A DNA stretch of 64,000 nucleotides from Ganoderma boninense (GCA_002900995.3 CM035312.1:2291103-2355102); one strand, 5' to 3'; positions 10,320-23,746 are shown, numbered from the stretch's first letter. Translations and numbers: made by a program. The notes: generated by a model not told the origin, from the sequence alone.

Positions 10320-13300
10320 ATGTCCTCCCCAACTCAACTTAAACTCCCCACCGACCTCCCCTACCCCATCAAGCTCCTCCACCTCGCAGCCCCTCCCAAC
10401 ACAGACGTCCAACGCGGCACCCGCCTTCTCGATTACTCCTTCGCCTACGTCTCCTCAGACGGCCAGACAGAGTCCAGATTCGGCACCTGGGAGTCCCCTC
10501 TCGATGGCACCCTCACCCGCTGGCTCTTCAACAAGGGCGAGGTCATCCACAGATCCCGCGCAGAAGACTCCCCGGCCGTGTCCATCCTCGAGCCGTGCAA
10601 GCATGGCATCGTATTCGGCGGCCTCTGTGGCATCTGTGGGAAGGACCTCACCAGGTGCGCTCCCATTCTGCCCCCGCGCCCTCACCCACCCTCCCGCGCT
10701 GTCCCTCGCTTGCCCTCCTCGCCCAGTCGCTCACGCACTCATGCATTCTCTCCCGCAGGTCTGATTACCTTGGCAGTCAGATGGACCACGGAGGCGCCAC
10801 AATCCCCATGACCCACGACCGCAACGGCCCCACCGTCTCCCTCGAGGAAGCACAGCGCATCGAGCGCGACACCGCACAGCACCTCTACTCTTCCCGCAAG
10901 CTCTCCCTTATCGTCGATCTCGATCAGACCATTGTTCACGCGACCGTAGACCCCACCGTCGGCGAGTGGATAGGCGAAGGCGAAGCTTGGGAAGCCCGTC
11001 AGGCCAAGAGGGCCGCCGCGCTCGAGGACAAGGAGAACGAGAAGGAACAGGGAGAGAAGGAAGAGCAGGTCGCGCTTGGTGATCCGGGAGAGGACGAGGA
11101 CGAAGTGAACCCGAATTGGGAGGCTCTCAAAGACGTCAAGAAGTTTAGGCTTGGCCCGGAGGCGCTTGGCCAACCGCACCAGCGAGGGTTCAAGGGCAAG
11201 GGCAAGGAGAAGACCATTGAGCAGAATGGCTGCATGTACTACATCAAACCACGGTGCGTTCTCTTCGCGCGCCACCCGTTACCCGTCCGCTCGCTCTCTT
11301 GCATTTACCCAGTCAAGATTCACATGTTCTAATCACTGCTCTCCTCTTTCCTACACGTGCCAATGTAGGCCTGGTCTACTAGACTTCCTGGAGACCATGG
11401 CGACCAAGTATGAAATGCACGTTTATACCATGGGTACTCGTGCTTATGCAGAGGAAGTCTGCGCGGCCATCGACCCTGGCGGCAAGGTTTTCGGTAACCG
11501 GATCCTCTCCCGAGATGAAAGTGGCAGTAAGTTTCGGCTCCGTTCCCCGTCCAAGCTGTGGAGCTTACCCGTCGATCCCAGGTCTGACGCAGAAGAGTCT
11601 ACACAGGCTCTTCCCTGCGACCAGTCGATGGTCGTTATCATTGATGACCGGGCCGACGTCTGGGAGTGGTCCCCGAACCTTGTCAAGGTCGTACCCTGTG
11701 AGTCTGCACAACGTAAATCTCCTGTACTGGCAAGGCACGCTGACAGCTTCTCGAATCGAAGACGACTTCTTCGTCGGGATCGGCGACATCAACTCTGCCT
11801 TTCTTCCCAAGCTAGAGCCACTTGCTCCCGTCGTACCTCCACCGCCACCACCTACAGCAGCCGCGGTTGATGGCGCTGACCCAGCGCTTGTGGTTCCTGA
11901 AGCGGAAGATGAAGAGGACGAAGATCTGGAGGAAGACGTCGTGGAGTCGTCTGATGCCCTCTCGTCTCCAGCGGAGGAAGGTCTGTCCGAAGCGGAGAAG
12001 GACGAGATGCTCTCGCAGAACACCCTCGCGCTCGAAGCACAGGTCGAGGAGCGACCTTTAGCTAAGAAGCAAGAGGAGCTTCAGGAGACTGCCAAGGAAG
12101 AGGCAGCAGAGAAGGCCGAGCACGAGGCATCGGAGTCTGTCTCTGTAGAGAACGGCACTGCACCCATTCCCCCGGAGCAGCATGAGAAGAGGGAGAAGCC
12201 AGTACAGAAGGCGCTGCTTAAGAATGACGACAACGAGTTGGACAGGGTTCAGCAGGTGCGTCTTGTAAGGCGTTTTTCCACGTGCCATAGTGATTAAATA
12301 TGGTTGAAGATACTGGAGCATGTTCACGAGCGTTTCTATGTCGCATACGATGGGCGCAAGCCTGACGAGGAGCATAAGTCTCCGAAGAAGAGGTCAGGCA
12401 AGAGGCACGATGCGCCTGTGGAATATGATGTCCGGGTAAGTTTTGCTCCTCTCAGTTCTCCCAGAGACATCGCTCAATCCGGACAGACTATTATCCCCCG
12501 AATACGAATGGATACCCTAGCAGGCGTGCATATATTATTCACCGGAGTCATACCCCTTGATCAACGACCACAAACGGCTGAGATTTGGAAGACAGCGACC
12601 GCATTCGGAGCGCAATGCCACACAGAACTGTCAAGCAAGATTACACATGTTGTCACGAATAAGGTGCGCCCCTATCGATCCTTCTCACAGCGTCCACTGC
12701 CACTGACGTCTGCGACAGGATAGCACACAGAAGGTCGACGCCGCCCGCCGCTGCTCGGGCATCCACATCGTCTGGCTCAACTGGCTCACCGACTCCCTTG
12801 CGCTCTGGAGACGACAGGACGAAACCCCGTACCTCTTGCACCCTACGTTTCGCGAGGACGCCGGCACGCCCGCCGCAGTTGCGAGTCCCGCCTCGGATGC
12901 TCACCAGATTAGTTCTGACCCAGAACCCGACGCAGATGACTGGGACCACGACTCCAGTGCCAGCGCGAGCGGCGGCAGCCGCGCCATTGGGGTCCTCGGG
13001 GTCGAGGGGCCAGGACCGGGACCGGGATCGGGACCGGACCCGGGGCCAGTGCTTGACATCGATGGGGAATTCACCCCCCAGGAAGTCGACTGGGACGCCG
13101 CGAACAACGAGGTGGATGAGTACTTGAACGAGCCCGACGATGAGGACGAGGGGGGAGGGCAGGCGGGCAGCCTGGGTATCACAGGAGGAGGCGGGATGTC
13201 GGAGGACGAGGGGTCCCTCACAGACGAGTCGAATAGCATCATCAGGTACGTGCCCGGACTGCGGGCCGTATGGCTGCTGATTTCCTCCTTTTGGGGGACA

Positions 13301-13683
13301 CGGAACTCACTTCGTTGTACGTCTTTAGCAGCGCACCTTCCTCACCACGAGCGAAGCGGAAACGCGTGCGGAGCCTGACGCCCTCGGACATCGGCGTACG
13401 GAACGGCGCGGATGCGGACGTCCTTCGCTCCCCGCTTGCGAAGCGCAAGAAGCTCGCTGCGGACCGGTCCGGGGCGTCGCCGCTGAAGGAGGCGTTCACC
13501 GCAGAACAGCTGCACGGCGCGTCGCGGCGGACGAGCGAAGAGCTCAGCAGCAGCCGGCGATCTTCGCCGATGAACGGGGTCGATGACGACGACGAGGACA
13601 CAGAAGATGACGATGGCGGAAGCGAAGTGAACATGATCGACGACGACTTCCTGGCGCGCGAGCTTGAAGAGGAATGGGGATAG
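10320..13683 (+). CDS. FCP1: RNA polymerase II CTD phosphatase Fcp1
   Basis: Nuclear phosphatase that dephosphorylates the Rpb1 C-terminal domain and recycles Pol II. The catalytic DxDxT motif reads DLDQT (~10920), after a Cys/His segment (CKHGIVFGGLCGICGKDL, ~10600). The FCPH fold continues with PRPGLLDFLE, YTMGTRAYAE and VVIIDDRADVW (~11630). A long acidic linker follows. A BRCT domain spans ~12520-12840 (GVHILFTGVIP ... HIVWLNWLTDS), and the C-terminus is acidic with basic patches. Start 10320 gives the conserved MSSPTQLKLP opening. An apparent one-base loss in the C run at 11613-11615 separates HRLFP from CDQSM. Roughly seven introns are inferred. It is convergent with the WDR59 homologue. 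Confidence 0.93.
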
Positions 13684-13968
13684 CGGATGCTGCGGCGGGG
13701 GAGAAGGATTGTGATCTGGGACTACTCGGATTGCTTTCGCTGCTGCTAACTTACGGTGCGCTTTCGACTTTGTATTCGATGCTGTGATGTCGTTTCGCTG
13801 TGCGCTATAGTATAGTTGTGCGATTTATTGGCCGTATGTGACTATGTATCATTACTATACCTACGATGGATTCTTTCTATGCTGTAAATGCCAAGCACAC
13901 GAATGCCACAAAGGGCTCTGCGATTACAAAAATCATGACAACATACAACACGCCCTTAAAGGTCCATA

Positions 13969-16900
13969 TCAAGAAGCGGCAATCGGCGAGACGACAACCA
14001 TTCCACTGGTTAGAGGCTCGTACGCTGGAAGAGCACAGAGACAACCACAACCAGTCGCACAACTGGCGTCTTCCCTTGCACGCCAACATTTGAGATGCGA
14101 TGCATGATGACACGTCGAGCAAACGTGATACAAGCCTAAGCGACGTTATCAATTGAAGTGGGACCCCAAAGACTTAGAGCACAACATACCTTTGATCGTT
14201 AGCCGACAGATGGAGCATCGAGCGGAAAGCCTGGTGAAGCAATGGGGGCATAGTCTGGTTCCTGTGTCGTTTGGTGTTCCACAGCTCTGGCACGATCGTA
14301 GACAGCCTGCAAATGAACCCCATCAGTTACATGTTACGCCCATTGCCAATGCCCCGTAACTTGCCGATTTGTCCCGAATATAGGGTTTCGTCGGAGACGG
14401 CGCTGTCAAGCGGCAATCCTCGTATATCGTCTTCGACAAGCTTGAGCAGCTCGCCTCTCTTCTCGGGAAGTTGCCACGCTAGCAGCATCTCTCCATATAC
14501 TAGAATATGGCACAAGAGTTGACTGCGCAACTGAGGTGATAGGAACGGTCTACTAGTTCGCAGTGACACTAAGTGGCCTGTTGGCGGTTGCAAACGGAAT
14601 GATAACTCACGAATGGTTTTGGTCCTCGGCAGCAGGAGTATGGAAGAAGATATGCCTTTCCGACACATTCGATTGCCCTGATAGCACATGCGAAAAAGTC
14701 GGCCGCCTGTTGGACCCCAGGGGAGCCATGCCGCCCAGTGTATCTTGCGTTTCCCAAAATAACTTGGTAACGGGGGAGTTGGACGAGGGGCGGGCATTAT
14801 TATCGCGCTTCACTGTCCCGCGTATGTTGGCAACAGGTAGCCCCTTATTCCCTTCGGGAATGGTGCTGGCAGGATTTCTGACCCCTAGCGCATCCAATCA
14901 GTCAGACAACCAAGGCATAGAGAAAGAGAGGCACGCACCTTTTACGAGCTGCTTCATGTTGTTTGCATTGAACAGGCTTGACCATGACCCCTTCGAAGAC
15001 GGCGAATTGAGCGGATTCGCATGTCCTCCCGGAGTGAACGTCGGCGTGCTTGAGTCGGATACCGATGGAGAGAAGGGGCTACCTTGGCGAGCACCACGTC
15101 TCCGTGGGTCGAAGTACTCCATGCTGACTTTTCGTTGAGCCGCTAAAACTGCATGCGGAGGCGAGACCGGTGTCGACTGCATCCCCGCCCTTAAACGCTT
15201 GGAGTCTATACCCATGGCTGCTCCATCAGCTAACGTCAGGAAGAAAATAATGAAGACTGCACCTTTCGGAAATGACTGTAGAAGGAGCACGGATACGAAC
15301 ACCAACAATTGAATGTCTTTCTCGACCAGCAGTTCGTCGTATCTATGTGCAGTCAGTAACATGATCTATCTCCGTGGCAAAGAGGAAGCTACTCACAATC
15401 TCATTGCCAACGTAGCGAGCAATGGATCCGCCCCACCATTGACCATGATAACGCTCTTATCTGCCTTCCTACTCGCCAGCACATGGAGCATCCCAAACAC
15501 CCTCTCATGATCGCTCCTGCCTAAAAGCCTCGCTACAACCACATTCGTCTTGCATATATCCGCAAGGTCTCTGCCACCCATCACATACCTCGCCGCCATC
15601 TCAGCGTCGGGGATGCCGAGTATGCCCTCCGCCCGTTTGATATACACACTCCGCCGCCTCGTAGGCAACAGCGCGTAGTCGTCCTCCACTGGCCGAGAGT
15701 TCTCCGAGATGCGGTGCGCCTTGCCAAGCGGCGGTGCTGGATGGGGATAAGCCACGTGGGAGAATGTAAACAAGTTATCCATGATCCTCAATACGTTGTT
15801 CGGAATGCTAGCATCCCGCTTTCGCTCCATAGACAAGGAATCTCGGTCCGTAGCAGCAGAACTGAGCCGTTTCACCGCATCGGAGAGAAGCGCTGGTGAC
15901 TGAAAGAATCGAGCACTGTCAGCTGCGCGCGAATTGACCGAAGGCGACACGGAGATCTCTCGTAGGGGATTGCGAACAATTCGTGGAGGCGCACGGAAGA
16001 AGCAGACGAGTTGACCTTCACAACAAATGTGGTTAAGTGGAGTACAAGCGCTACAACCAGCGGTCGGGCAACGCACCATTCACGCCAAACATGCCCTGAG
16101 ACGTCCGCGGCTCCGCCAAGTTCTTGTCACTTCTGAGAGCAGGGGAAACAGGATCCCCCCTCCTCATCGCAGGCATTTCGTCCTCTGAGGACTCCTCCGA
16201 ATCGATCGCTGCACGATGTCCGTTGTCCTCCTGTTGGTCACCAAACACCAAGAAGCGCAAACACTTCTCGAGGCACGGCCTCTCCTTCTCGCGAATCTCG
16301 CGTACTCTGCGGAGGATGAAGGCGCGCTGCCTGATCGAGATCAAGGGGCTGCGCTCCAGATCGACCGTCGGGATGCCATCAGGATAGTTGGCCTGTGGGT
16401 ACTCTCGAGGGAAGGCAAAAGTGATTCGCAGGAAGACGGACGTAAATTCCCCCCACGGGCCTTGCAGGCCGAACGTGCAAGTGCGCTTTTTGCTACTGAA
16501 ATCCGCCTAGAAATCAACATGTTAGCATCACCTGACTGTACGTCTAAGTAGCGCGGACCTTCTCAAGCTTCAGCTTTGGCGAGTTGAGTTTATTCACAAC
16601 CGCAGTGATCCTAGAGAGACGATTAGGGCCAACACTACGTAGGCAATATGCAGGGCCTACTCTTCCTGCAGTGTGAGCGTAGGATCAGAGTACTCGTCTA
16701 TCGCGTCTCGACTCCCGCTCCTGTCCCTTTCTCTCGAAAAGGCTTGAGACATAGATAGTCCACGCAGAGACGGCCGCCTAGACACCGATATCGACCCGGT
16801 CCTCGATGCGTTTCCACTATCCCCTCCACTTCCACTCGTTCGACCAGAGCTTCCATCGCGTGGAGCGCCCATCTTCACGTTCGACATCATAATCCACTGG

Positions 16901-18839
16901 TGCTGTGTGATCTGCGTTGAGCGCCCTCCAGCAAACGGGCCACGGGTCATCGTGTCAAGGTTCCCGCCATCCTTCACGCTTGTTGCCATCTGGGGGACCA
17001 TCATCGGCCGGGAGCGCTGGTGCCACTGGGGTTTCCCCTCCCGAGTAAGCTGGGTCGTTTTCTTGTGACCCGTCAATTCGCGCGGGGAAAATCGAACAGG
17101 AAGACGAGGCTGCGGCGCTCTGACTTCTGCCAAGATTCCGCGGAAGCCGATAGGGGCAGATAGCGTAGGAGGGAGATCGTTGCCTATTGGAGGATTGCTG
17201 AAAGAGACTTTGGAGCCGCTTCGGTTGGGCGCCGTAGTGAGTGTTCGTGTGGGAGTCATGCCCGCTTTCTTGAGAGCGAGCAGTCAGCTCGATTCAATGT
17301 GCGGAATCTAAATGGAGTTTACCTGTATCGTCTCCAAATCAATTGGCCAGAACTGAAGAGTCTTATCCTTCGACCAAGTGATGAGTTGGAACTCAGCATT
17401 GTCTGGATCCAGAAGTGAGCGTCGTAGGGAGCGGAGTCTGTAAAGAGTACTGACCTATGCCGCCTCGTCTCCAAACAAACTCTTTCACAACGTCCGCATG
17501 TCCTTCAAACTTCTCGATAGGATGTGTCGGGTCCTCGTGGACATACATCTCGAGTGCCGTCTCGCCTCTTTGGGGCAAGCTTAAGACGCCCTGGCCAAAC
17601 GGAAGGTCGCGAGCACGCCACACAGGGTACGAAGTCTTGATCTCGATGTTGGGCGTCGCGGTCTGCGTGTCCCATATCTTGATGGTCTTGTCCAAAGAAC
17701 ACGTTACGAGCTCGTTACGCCTGTCGTGGGCCCAGTCGATACCGTAAATCTTTGCGTTATGGGCTCTGATGCGTTGTATGGGCAACGACCCTTTCTTTGG
17801 CCAGACATTAGGGGTTGAAGATGCCAGGGTGAGATGTGTAAGCGTACCCGTCTGTCCCATATCAAGATTTCGTTCGAATGTGAAGAGGCGAGGATATTCC
17901 CATCCACTCGATTCCATTTGACTTGTGTCCCTCCCGCTGAAGTATACACCCAAATTAGAAGGATAAGCTGGAGGTCTGCAGATGCGTCACTTACGCCCAA
18001 ATGCACAAAGCCCTAAGAGGAATCAGTGGTTAAATGCAAATCATGAAAGATGTTTGCTGCGTTCTCACCCATAATGGGTCTCTGAACGGCACGGAGATCC
18101 CAAGCCCACTGCCAGGAGTCAATACCGGTGCTGATGACGATGTCTGGCTCGATGGTATGCCAATTGATATCCGTAATGGCTCGGAAATGGGATCGTAGTA
18201 CGTGATCAATAGACGTGCGTCCGCCCAAGAGGAGGTTCCATATGAGGCTACCTCATGACATGTGAGAACACTCGCAGGGCGACTTGAAATAGGACTCACA
18301 GTTTCTCGCTGGACGTGGAAACAATGTACTCGTTGTGGGATGGGTGTGGGTTCCACTGGACGTCGGCCACATCCCAGGTGCCGCCTTGAGGGAGAAAGCT
18401 ATCCAGATATTTCAACACAAGAGCCCCGCGTTGATGAATGCAACGTACCGAGGGACATTGAAGGGAGCTTCCAAATCAATAATTAACAAGCCCTTTCGAC
18501 TACGTGTGGTTAACGGTTTAACAGGCCTGCCACAATCGTTTCGAGACCAACAGGTACAACGTACGATGCGAGTACCACATCCCGGTTGTCCGGACTGATG
18601 CTCATCTACCGAGCGAAACGAAGCTCGCTCCATTGAGAGCTCTGCGGGGAAGAGAGGTGAAGAGAACTGACATTGCCGACGGCATCCCCCATGTGCAACT
18701 TCATGTCTATTTGAAGACGACTCTTGAGGTTCGTGCCATCCTCGGGTGAAGAAGGCTCTACCATCTCTGGCCTGATGGTGGCTGCAATGGATGCGGGCAT
18801 CCCAGGGAGGGGTGCTGACCCTAAGTCCCGCTCTTCCAT
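13969..18839 (-). CDS. WDR59/Sea3 (Mtc5)-type WD40-RWD-RING protein, SEACAT/GATOR2 subunit
   Basis: Predicted vacuole-membrane scaffold of the SEACAT (GATOR2) complex, which activates TORC1 in response to amino acids. Order: N-terminal beta-propeller (GNMSISPDNRDVVLASRKG ~18650-18480; HFRAITDINW, RIRAHNAKIYGIDW, LDKTIKIWD, FEGHADVVKEFVW); a long Ser/Arg-rich linker (~16660-17260); an RWD domain (~16250-16500, PREYPQANYPDGIPT); an alpha-solenoid ending in YGEMLLAWQLPEKRGELLK (~14450); and a C-terminal zinc ribbon/RING with CxxC, CPHC, CSICRLTIKG and CSTCHHASHLKCWR (~14100-14290). The stop at 13969-13971 follows CGCLCALPAYEPL. This domain order separates WDR59 from WDR24/Sea2. Many short introns. 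The start 18839 is the first Met in frame with the propeller. Confidence 0.85.
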
Positions 18840-19203
18840 CCCATTTCAAAGCGACGTCACGTTCGAGGACGAGATGCTAGTACGGGGAAGGATGATTGTT
18901 TGGTCGAATCACCGGGCGAGCGAGAGCCAAGAGATGGGAGGGTGCAGTCGACAGTGGGGATACAGTCGGGTTCTGGTCGAGTCCAAGCCAAGCGTCCGCT
19001 CCAGCTTCAACTTGCGATGCCTTCAAGTTCAAGTTCAGCCAGTCCTCCGTCGGGCGCTTGTTCCGGCCCGCTCAGGGTTCGACTCCGAGCGTCGTTCGAG
19101 GGCGACGGTTGCAAGAGGCCTTGAAGTTGTTGTTCCAGTAGCTCTGCTCCCTCAAGTAGACTCTAGGCTCGAGGCTGCACCAGGCGTACTTAGCTCGACC
19201 ACC
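18840..19203. promoter_or_regulatory. Divergent promoter between the WDR59 homologue and IES6
   Basis: A 364-bp gap between two divergent start codons with no supported open frame. It should contain both promoters. No specific element could be assigned. Confidence 0.45.
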
Positions 19204-19968
19204 ATGTGAGTATCGTCGTACCGATGTCTATCTCTACTCATCGCTCTAGGCCGCCAAAGGGTTCCGGGAAGAGGAAGAATACCACCGTGTACAGCGACGA
19301 TTCACCCACACCTCCTGTCCCCGTGAGCTCCCTTGCCTCGTCCCCAGGCCGTCGCGTTGTTCACGCCACCCCTCGAAGACCCTTGCAGAGCAGCTGTCAT
19401 ATCTCCAGTATGCGAGACCTTTCAAGAACCCCCACTACACCAAGAACGTGAACCGCCGTACCAAGAACCTCAAGGCAGTCCTTACTCAGGAGCGTGAACG
19501 AGAGAAGAATGAACGGGAGAAGCGAAGGGTTGAGAAGGAGGAGAGCATGGACGTTGACGGTCATTCCCCACCGGAAGACCCCCTAGAGGATGACCTTCCT
19601 ACTTGTGAGCAATTCCCTACTTTGCATTTCCCTGCGTCAAACTCTCCGCCTGCCGCTGTAGATGCCTCAATAGAAGCTCCGCCTTCCGTACTTCCACAAC
19701 GGCGATATTGTGACATTACCGGCCTCGAGGTAATTACCCATCGTCACCGTGCCAACTGTCCTCTACTCATCCGTGCTCCGTCCAGGGTCCTTATACCGAC
19801 CCTGCAACGGGGCTCCGATACCATGACAAGAGTATCTACGAATTGATCAAGGGCCTCGTAAGTCCTATTCCGAGCGTCTCGGTTCCCGAGGATGCTCATT
19901 CTTTTCAGAGTGCACCAGCTGCCAAAGAATACCTTGCTGCTCGCGGTGTTAACCCCATAGTGAAGTAG
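19204..19968 (+). CDS. IES6: INO80 chromatin-remodelling complex subunit Ies6 (YL1_C domain)
   Basis: Small nuclear subunit that, with Arp5, couples ATP hydrolysis by INO80 to nucleosome sliding. It is recognised by ARPFKNPHYTKN (~19415), NRRTKNLKAVL, IEAPPSV and the C-terminal YL1_C block RYCDITGLEGPYTDP ... LRYHDKSIYELIKGL, ending AARGVNPIVK at 19968. Introns inferred: 19206-19249, ~19323-19408 (needed to change frame), ~19608-19664 (joins PT-Y-ASIEAPPS), ~19730-19785 and ~19858-19908. The first intron splits the ATG: AT at 19204-19205 and G at 19250. An alternative is an unspliced start at ATG 19224, which enters the same frame. The gene is short, as expected for this family. Confidence 0.87.
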
Positions 19969-21841
19969 CCTCATGCCTTACTTCTGTTGTACTATAGGCC
20001 AGTTGACCTCCGCGCCGCTCCCGCGAGAGAGGTCGCTCTACGCATTCCTTCCCACTTCCCGCATACCCAGGACCCGTGAGAACGCCCACTCCCCAGGCGG
20101 CCAGGGTTTTGAAGGATGGCAGGGCTAAGTATTCCGCGAATCACACGCACATGCCGTAGTAGGCGGTAACGCCCAGGACGTCACGGCGTCCTGTCTCTTC
20201 GATCAAGCGCAGCGCCGTTGTTTGACTGAATTCCTCCTGAAGGCTGCGAGAATTGGCCAACATGCATTAGGCTTTTCACGGTTGTCAGGGTACGTAACGT
20301 TGCCAGGATCGAGAGTTCATGGCTGCGGAATACCGCAAGTTCGATCTCCTCACAAATCGCCATGGCGTCCAACAGTGCGCACCTCGGAGAACGGCATTCA
20401 CTGTCTTTCAGCTTGGCAAATGCGGCGGGTGCCTCCGTCACGAGCATAGGTATTGATGCAAGTTACTTAAACTCATGTCTTCACCAAGCGTGTAAGTATG
20501 TGGGCACATATCGGCCAACAATTGAAGCGCATGATTGGCACTGCATAGTATGGGAAATCACGCATATCCGAACCGCCACGCTCTGATCTACATGCTTCTA
20601 TATGTTGGCCGGCCCTATCTTCGCTGCTAGAAGGCGCCTCTAGGTTCTGGCTGAATCGGAGTCGACCTTCGATTGCAAGGACCACGACTTGGGCCTGAGT
20701 CCAACTTTCTAGGTACGTTCGGTGCATGTGGGTGAACAGGCCGCCTTGCGACTCATCATGATGAACAGAAGGAAGGAACCTGAACATTCGAAAGGCACAT
20801 ATCTTCGATGTGAGGCAGATTACGATACTGAAATGGAAGGAAGACCCATGAGGTGAAGGAGAGGACCAAAAGTTGATGCAGGACCACTAAGTGGACGGCG
20901 GGCGAGCCAAAGTCGAACATTGAGGTCGCAGCTGCGCAGTTCGGGCCTATTCCAAGGCCGCAATTGCGATGGCCAGTTAAGTAACTTTGTAGCATTGCGA
21001 CAACGACCATGAACCGCCACAACCTCGGATAATTAGGCACTGCTTTGGGCCTTGGTAAACATCCTGATTTGGTATTAACGAGGTTAGATCCTAGCACAGA
21101 CCTGGCTCGCCTCCCATGTACTTAATTCCACCTGCACAGAATCACGCGACTTCTATACGATCCGGGGCTCACGGTGAATCACAAAAGATCGAGTTTCTGT
21201 CCTACGTGACTTTCACATGGAACTGAATGTGAGAAGCCGGAAGAACCGCATTCATCAAGTGCATTGACACAGAACAGTTCTCTCGGTGACAATCAGTCGT
21301 TTATGTATACTTCCGCTTGACTTGACCTTTCACCGGTGCGGTGTCTAACTGGACTTGGTGCACCTCTGCCATACACCCACTCTATAGGTCTTTACCAATG
21401 TAGTTTTTCTTTCCAGGAGATTGCGATCTGCGAGAACAAAAGGCGGACATGGCATTCGCTGATGGAGCATCGCCCATCCCCGAGTCGTAACCCACCGTTG
21501 GTTTTCTTGACCCAAACTCGGAGAGGGCCAATCCGAAGTCACCTTTAAACATCACGATATGGTCATACATCTGGGATGCAGGCACAGGTGTCGACGACCT
21601 GTTTCCAGTCGTGCAGCGGCCCAGAGAAGAATGATGTGAAGGATAGATCGGCAACAATGGTAAGAGGTAAGGTCGTGAAGAGAACAAGCCTATTCGGTGT
21701 GCACTCGTATCCATAGCTGGCGACCTATGAGGAAGTTTGTGTGACTCCCAACATTGCAGCGGCTGCTGATAACAGAAAAGGGTCGTCGCCGCACTGTGGA
21801 TGATCGAATGCTACTTACGTAGACTCTGCGAATGTGAATAT

Positions 21842-21857
21842 GGGGGGAGGGGGGGGG
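21842..21857 (+). repeat. G-rich homopolymer tract
   Basis: Two G runs (6 and 9) separated by one A within 16 bases, in a region without genes. It is a plausible G-quadruplex former, and also a site where base-calling would be unreliable. Confidence 0.8.
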
Positions 21858-22130
21858 TCATCAAAGAAGGTCAGAGAAGGTCCCGCGTTGCCTCGACACT
21901 ATGCGAAGAACGATGGGAGCGTTCTGATTTCGAAAAGGGTCTCCTAAAGGGCTTAGGAATCATGCAATAAGGATATTCTGCGGGAATGGCGCTAGTATTC
22001 TGATAACGGTGTGAGGAAAACAGAAGAGAAAGGCTGTCTGTGTCACTAATTAGTGGATCATGGCATCCATGCGACAGTTAGGAGAATTCGTATTAATAGC
22101 TCCGGTCCAACGTCTGACTGACTCTATAAT

Positions 22131-22772
22131 TTATAGAGTTGTGTTGAAGGGGATTTCGGAGACCTGGTCGTGGATGATGAGGCCTTTTGGGTGACCATAT
22201 ACATCCATTGTTGTGGTCGAATCAGAGTATCGCATGAACGACAGGAATTGGAAGAGAGACGTTTTATCTGGGATGGTTTGCCAGTGGAGTTCATGCACTA
22301 TTCCGAACGTTTCCAATATCGTGAGGTACTGTAGGACTTGCTTGGACAAAGGTGGAGACTGCACGTGGATGTCGCAGTGTGAGAAGGGAATGGCTGGATT
22401 GGTTGGAGTCGGAGAACTGGCGAACGGGTTCCTAGCCACAATGGCCGTTGGAAACGAAGAGACGGCGGGCGACGGCGTGGTCGAGTTCTTGGCCTGACTC
22501 TGGCGAGGGTGGCCACGCCGGGGACACCCGGGCACTGCCACCGGGCGTCTACGGGGTCGGCTCGAGGGAGAGGTTCCGACTTTCCGAAATGGTGACTGCT
22601 CGCACCCACTGGCCACCAGCTCCCACCTCCCACGTCCCCAGTCCGCCCGCGCCGCAAGCACCGAGCCTAATCTTTGTCCAATCGCCTGCGTGCAGCGTAC
22701 CCTCCCAGTCTGTGTCCCGCCAGTCCTCGTTCCCCGTTTTTGTGCCAGATTCCACTTGCCTCTAGCACCCAT
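22131..22772 (-). CDS. Hypothetical protein, doubtful
   Basis: A 213-codon intronless frame. The N-terminal half is Arg/Gly/Pro-rich and low in complexity. The C-terminal half (e.g. QYLTILETFGIVHELHWQ) looks more protein-like but matches no family I recognise. A plus-strand frame overlaps it at 22213-22497. It may be coding or chance, and no neighbour gives a functional hint. Confidence 0.2.
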   Translation of the reverse strand: MGARGKWNLAQKRGTRTGGTQTGRVRCTQAIGQRLGSVLAARADWGRGRWELVASGCEQSPFRKVGTSPSSRPRRRPVAVPGCPRRGHPRQSQAKNSTTPSPAVSSFPTAIVARNPFASSPTPTNPAIPFSHCDIHVQSPPLSKQVLQYLTILETFGIVHELHWQTIPDKTSLFQFLSFMRYSDSTTTMDVYGHPKGLIIHDQVSEIPFNTTL

Positions 22773-23746
22773 AGTAAATCTCCCTCTTCTATTAGCTCCC
22801 CAGTTACTTAAGGATGACCCAGGTATGACCTCGCCGCTCTAGTTCGTTCAAACTGCTTTTGTTGGGACTTTGATCGCCCTCTTTTGGTCATACCCCAGAT
22901 TGCCGCTGCCCGTCCCCGATCGCAGCCCTGAAAAATGCACACATGTGCACGCGTCTGCCGAGCTCACCAATATTTCGATGGAGGAACATCGACTTCACCA
23001 GAAGCCACTAAACCCTCCAGCCATCTTCCTCCACCTACGTATGACACATGGCCTGGTGCTGACTAGTTCGTACTACGGACTCCCGCTCGTCCATGCTGCG
23101 GAGCTGCACCCATTTTGGATCCGTGCTTCCGTGCCTCTCCGCGATGCCCACGGGTCACCATTGGCGCTGTCATTTAATCGTAATACATCCAACTACCTTT
23201 CACCTGCCTCGGTTTCAGAGGCATGGTCATATCAACGCACGACACGTCCTCATAAACTCAATCATAACACTGATCTTCCAATCTTCGACGCAGGGTCTAC
23301 ATTTAGCCATGGCCTACGTTGTCATACCCTTTCAATATCCTTTTGACATCGCGCACCGGGCAGAATGTACAATTTGGATTCCTTGCATCTTCCTTCTTGG
23401 CAAGTCTACGTTTCCTTTACACATGGTGTGGGGTTTCTTTCGCACGTTCCTCAGCAGATCTAGGGCTAATCTATTCGCAGCATCATGCCAGACCCTGATG
23501 TGCGTGGCCATCAACGCGCGCGCTCCCCCAGCCAGGGATGATATGGGGCAAACGAGGATCATCCCAGCGAGAACCAACGGCGTGGGTACCAATGGTATCG
23601 CTATTTCTTCGTGCCCATAAAGGGAGGGGTGCAATGAGGGGCCCGCCTCATACACGTCTGTGCTCCCCCATAAATTGATACAGGCTCCTCTACTTGGACA
23701 TGCACGCCAACCACTGGCAGACTAAAATCGCCGTAGTACGTTCGTC

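Larger units (their letters stand above)
19969..23746. other. 3.8-kb gene-poor region upstream of the polyketide synthase
   Basis: No gene can be supported with confidence. It holds only short overlapping open frames without recognisable motifs, a G-rich tract near 21842-21857 and one minus-strand frame (22131-22772) listed separately. The last few hundred bases must include the PKS promoter. A minus-strand frame at 20181-20447 looks somewhat protein-like but matches nothing I recognise. Confidence 0.5.

Noticed and set aside
19323..19347. 25-nt intron in IES6
   Set aside because: Too short and gives the wrong frame. The 86-nt intron to 19408 restores the conserved frame.
20181..20447. Minus-strand 88-codon frame with a repeat-protein look
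   Set aside because: No family match, no neighbouring exons in a consistent frame.
22870..23620. Overlapping plus-strand frames and a minus-strand frame (23332-23655) upstream of the PKS
   Set aside because: Three mutually overlapping frames without motifs or splice support. None is better than the others.
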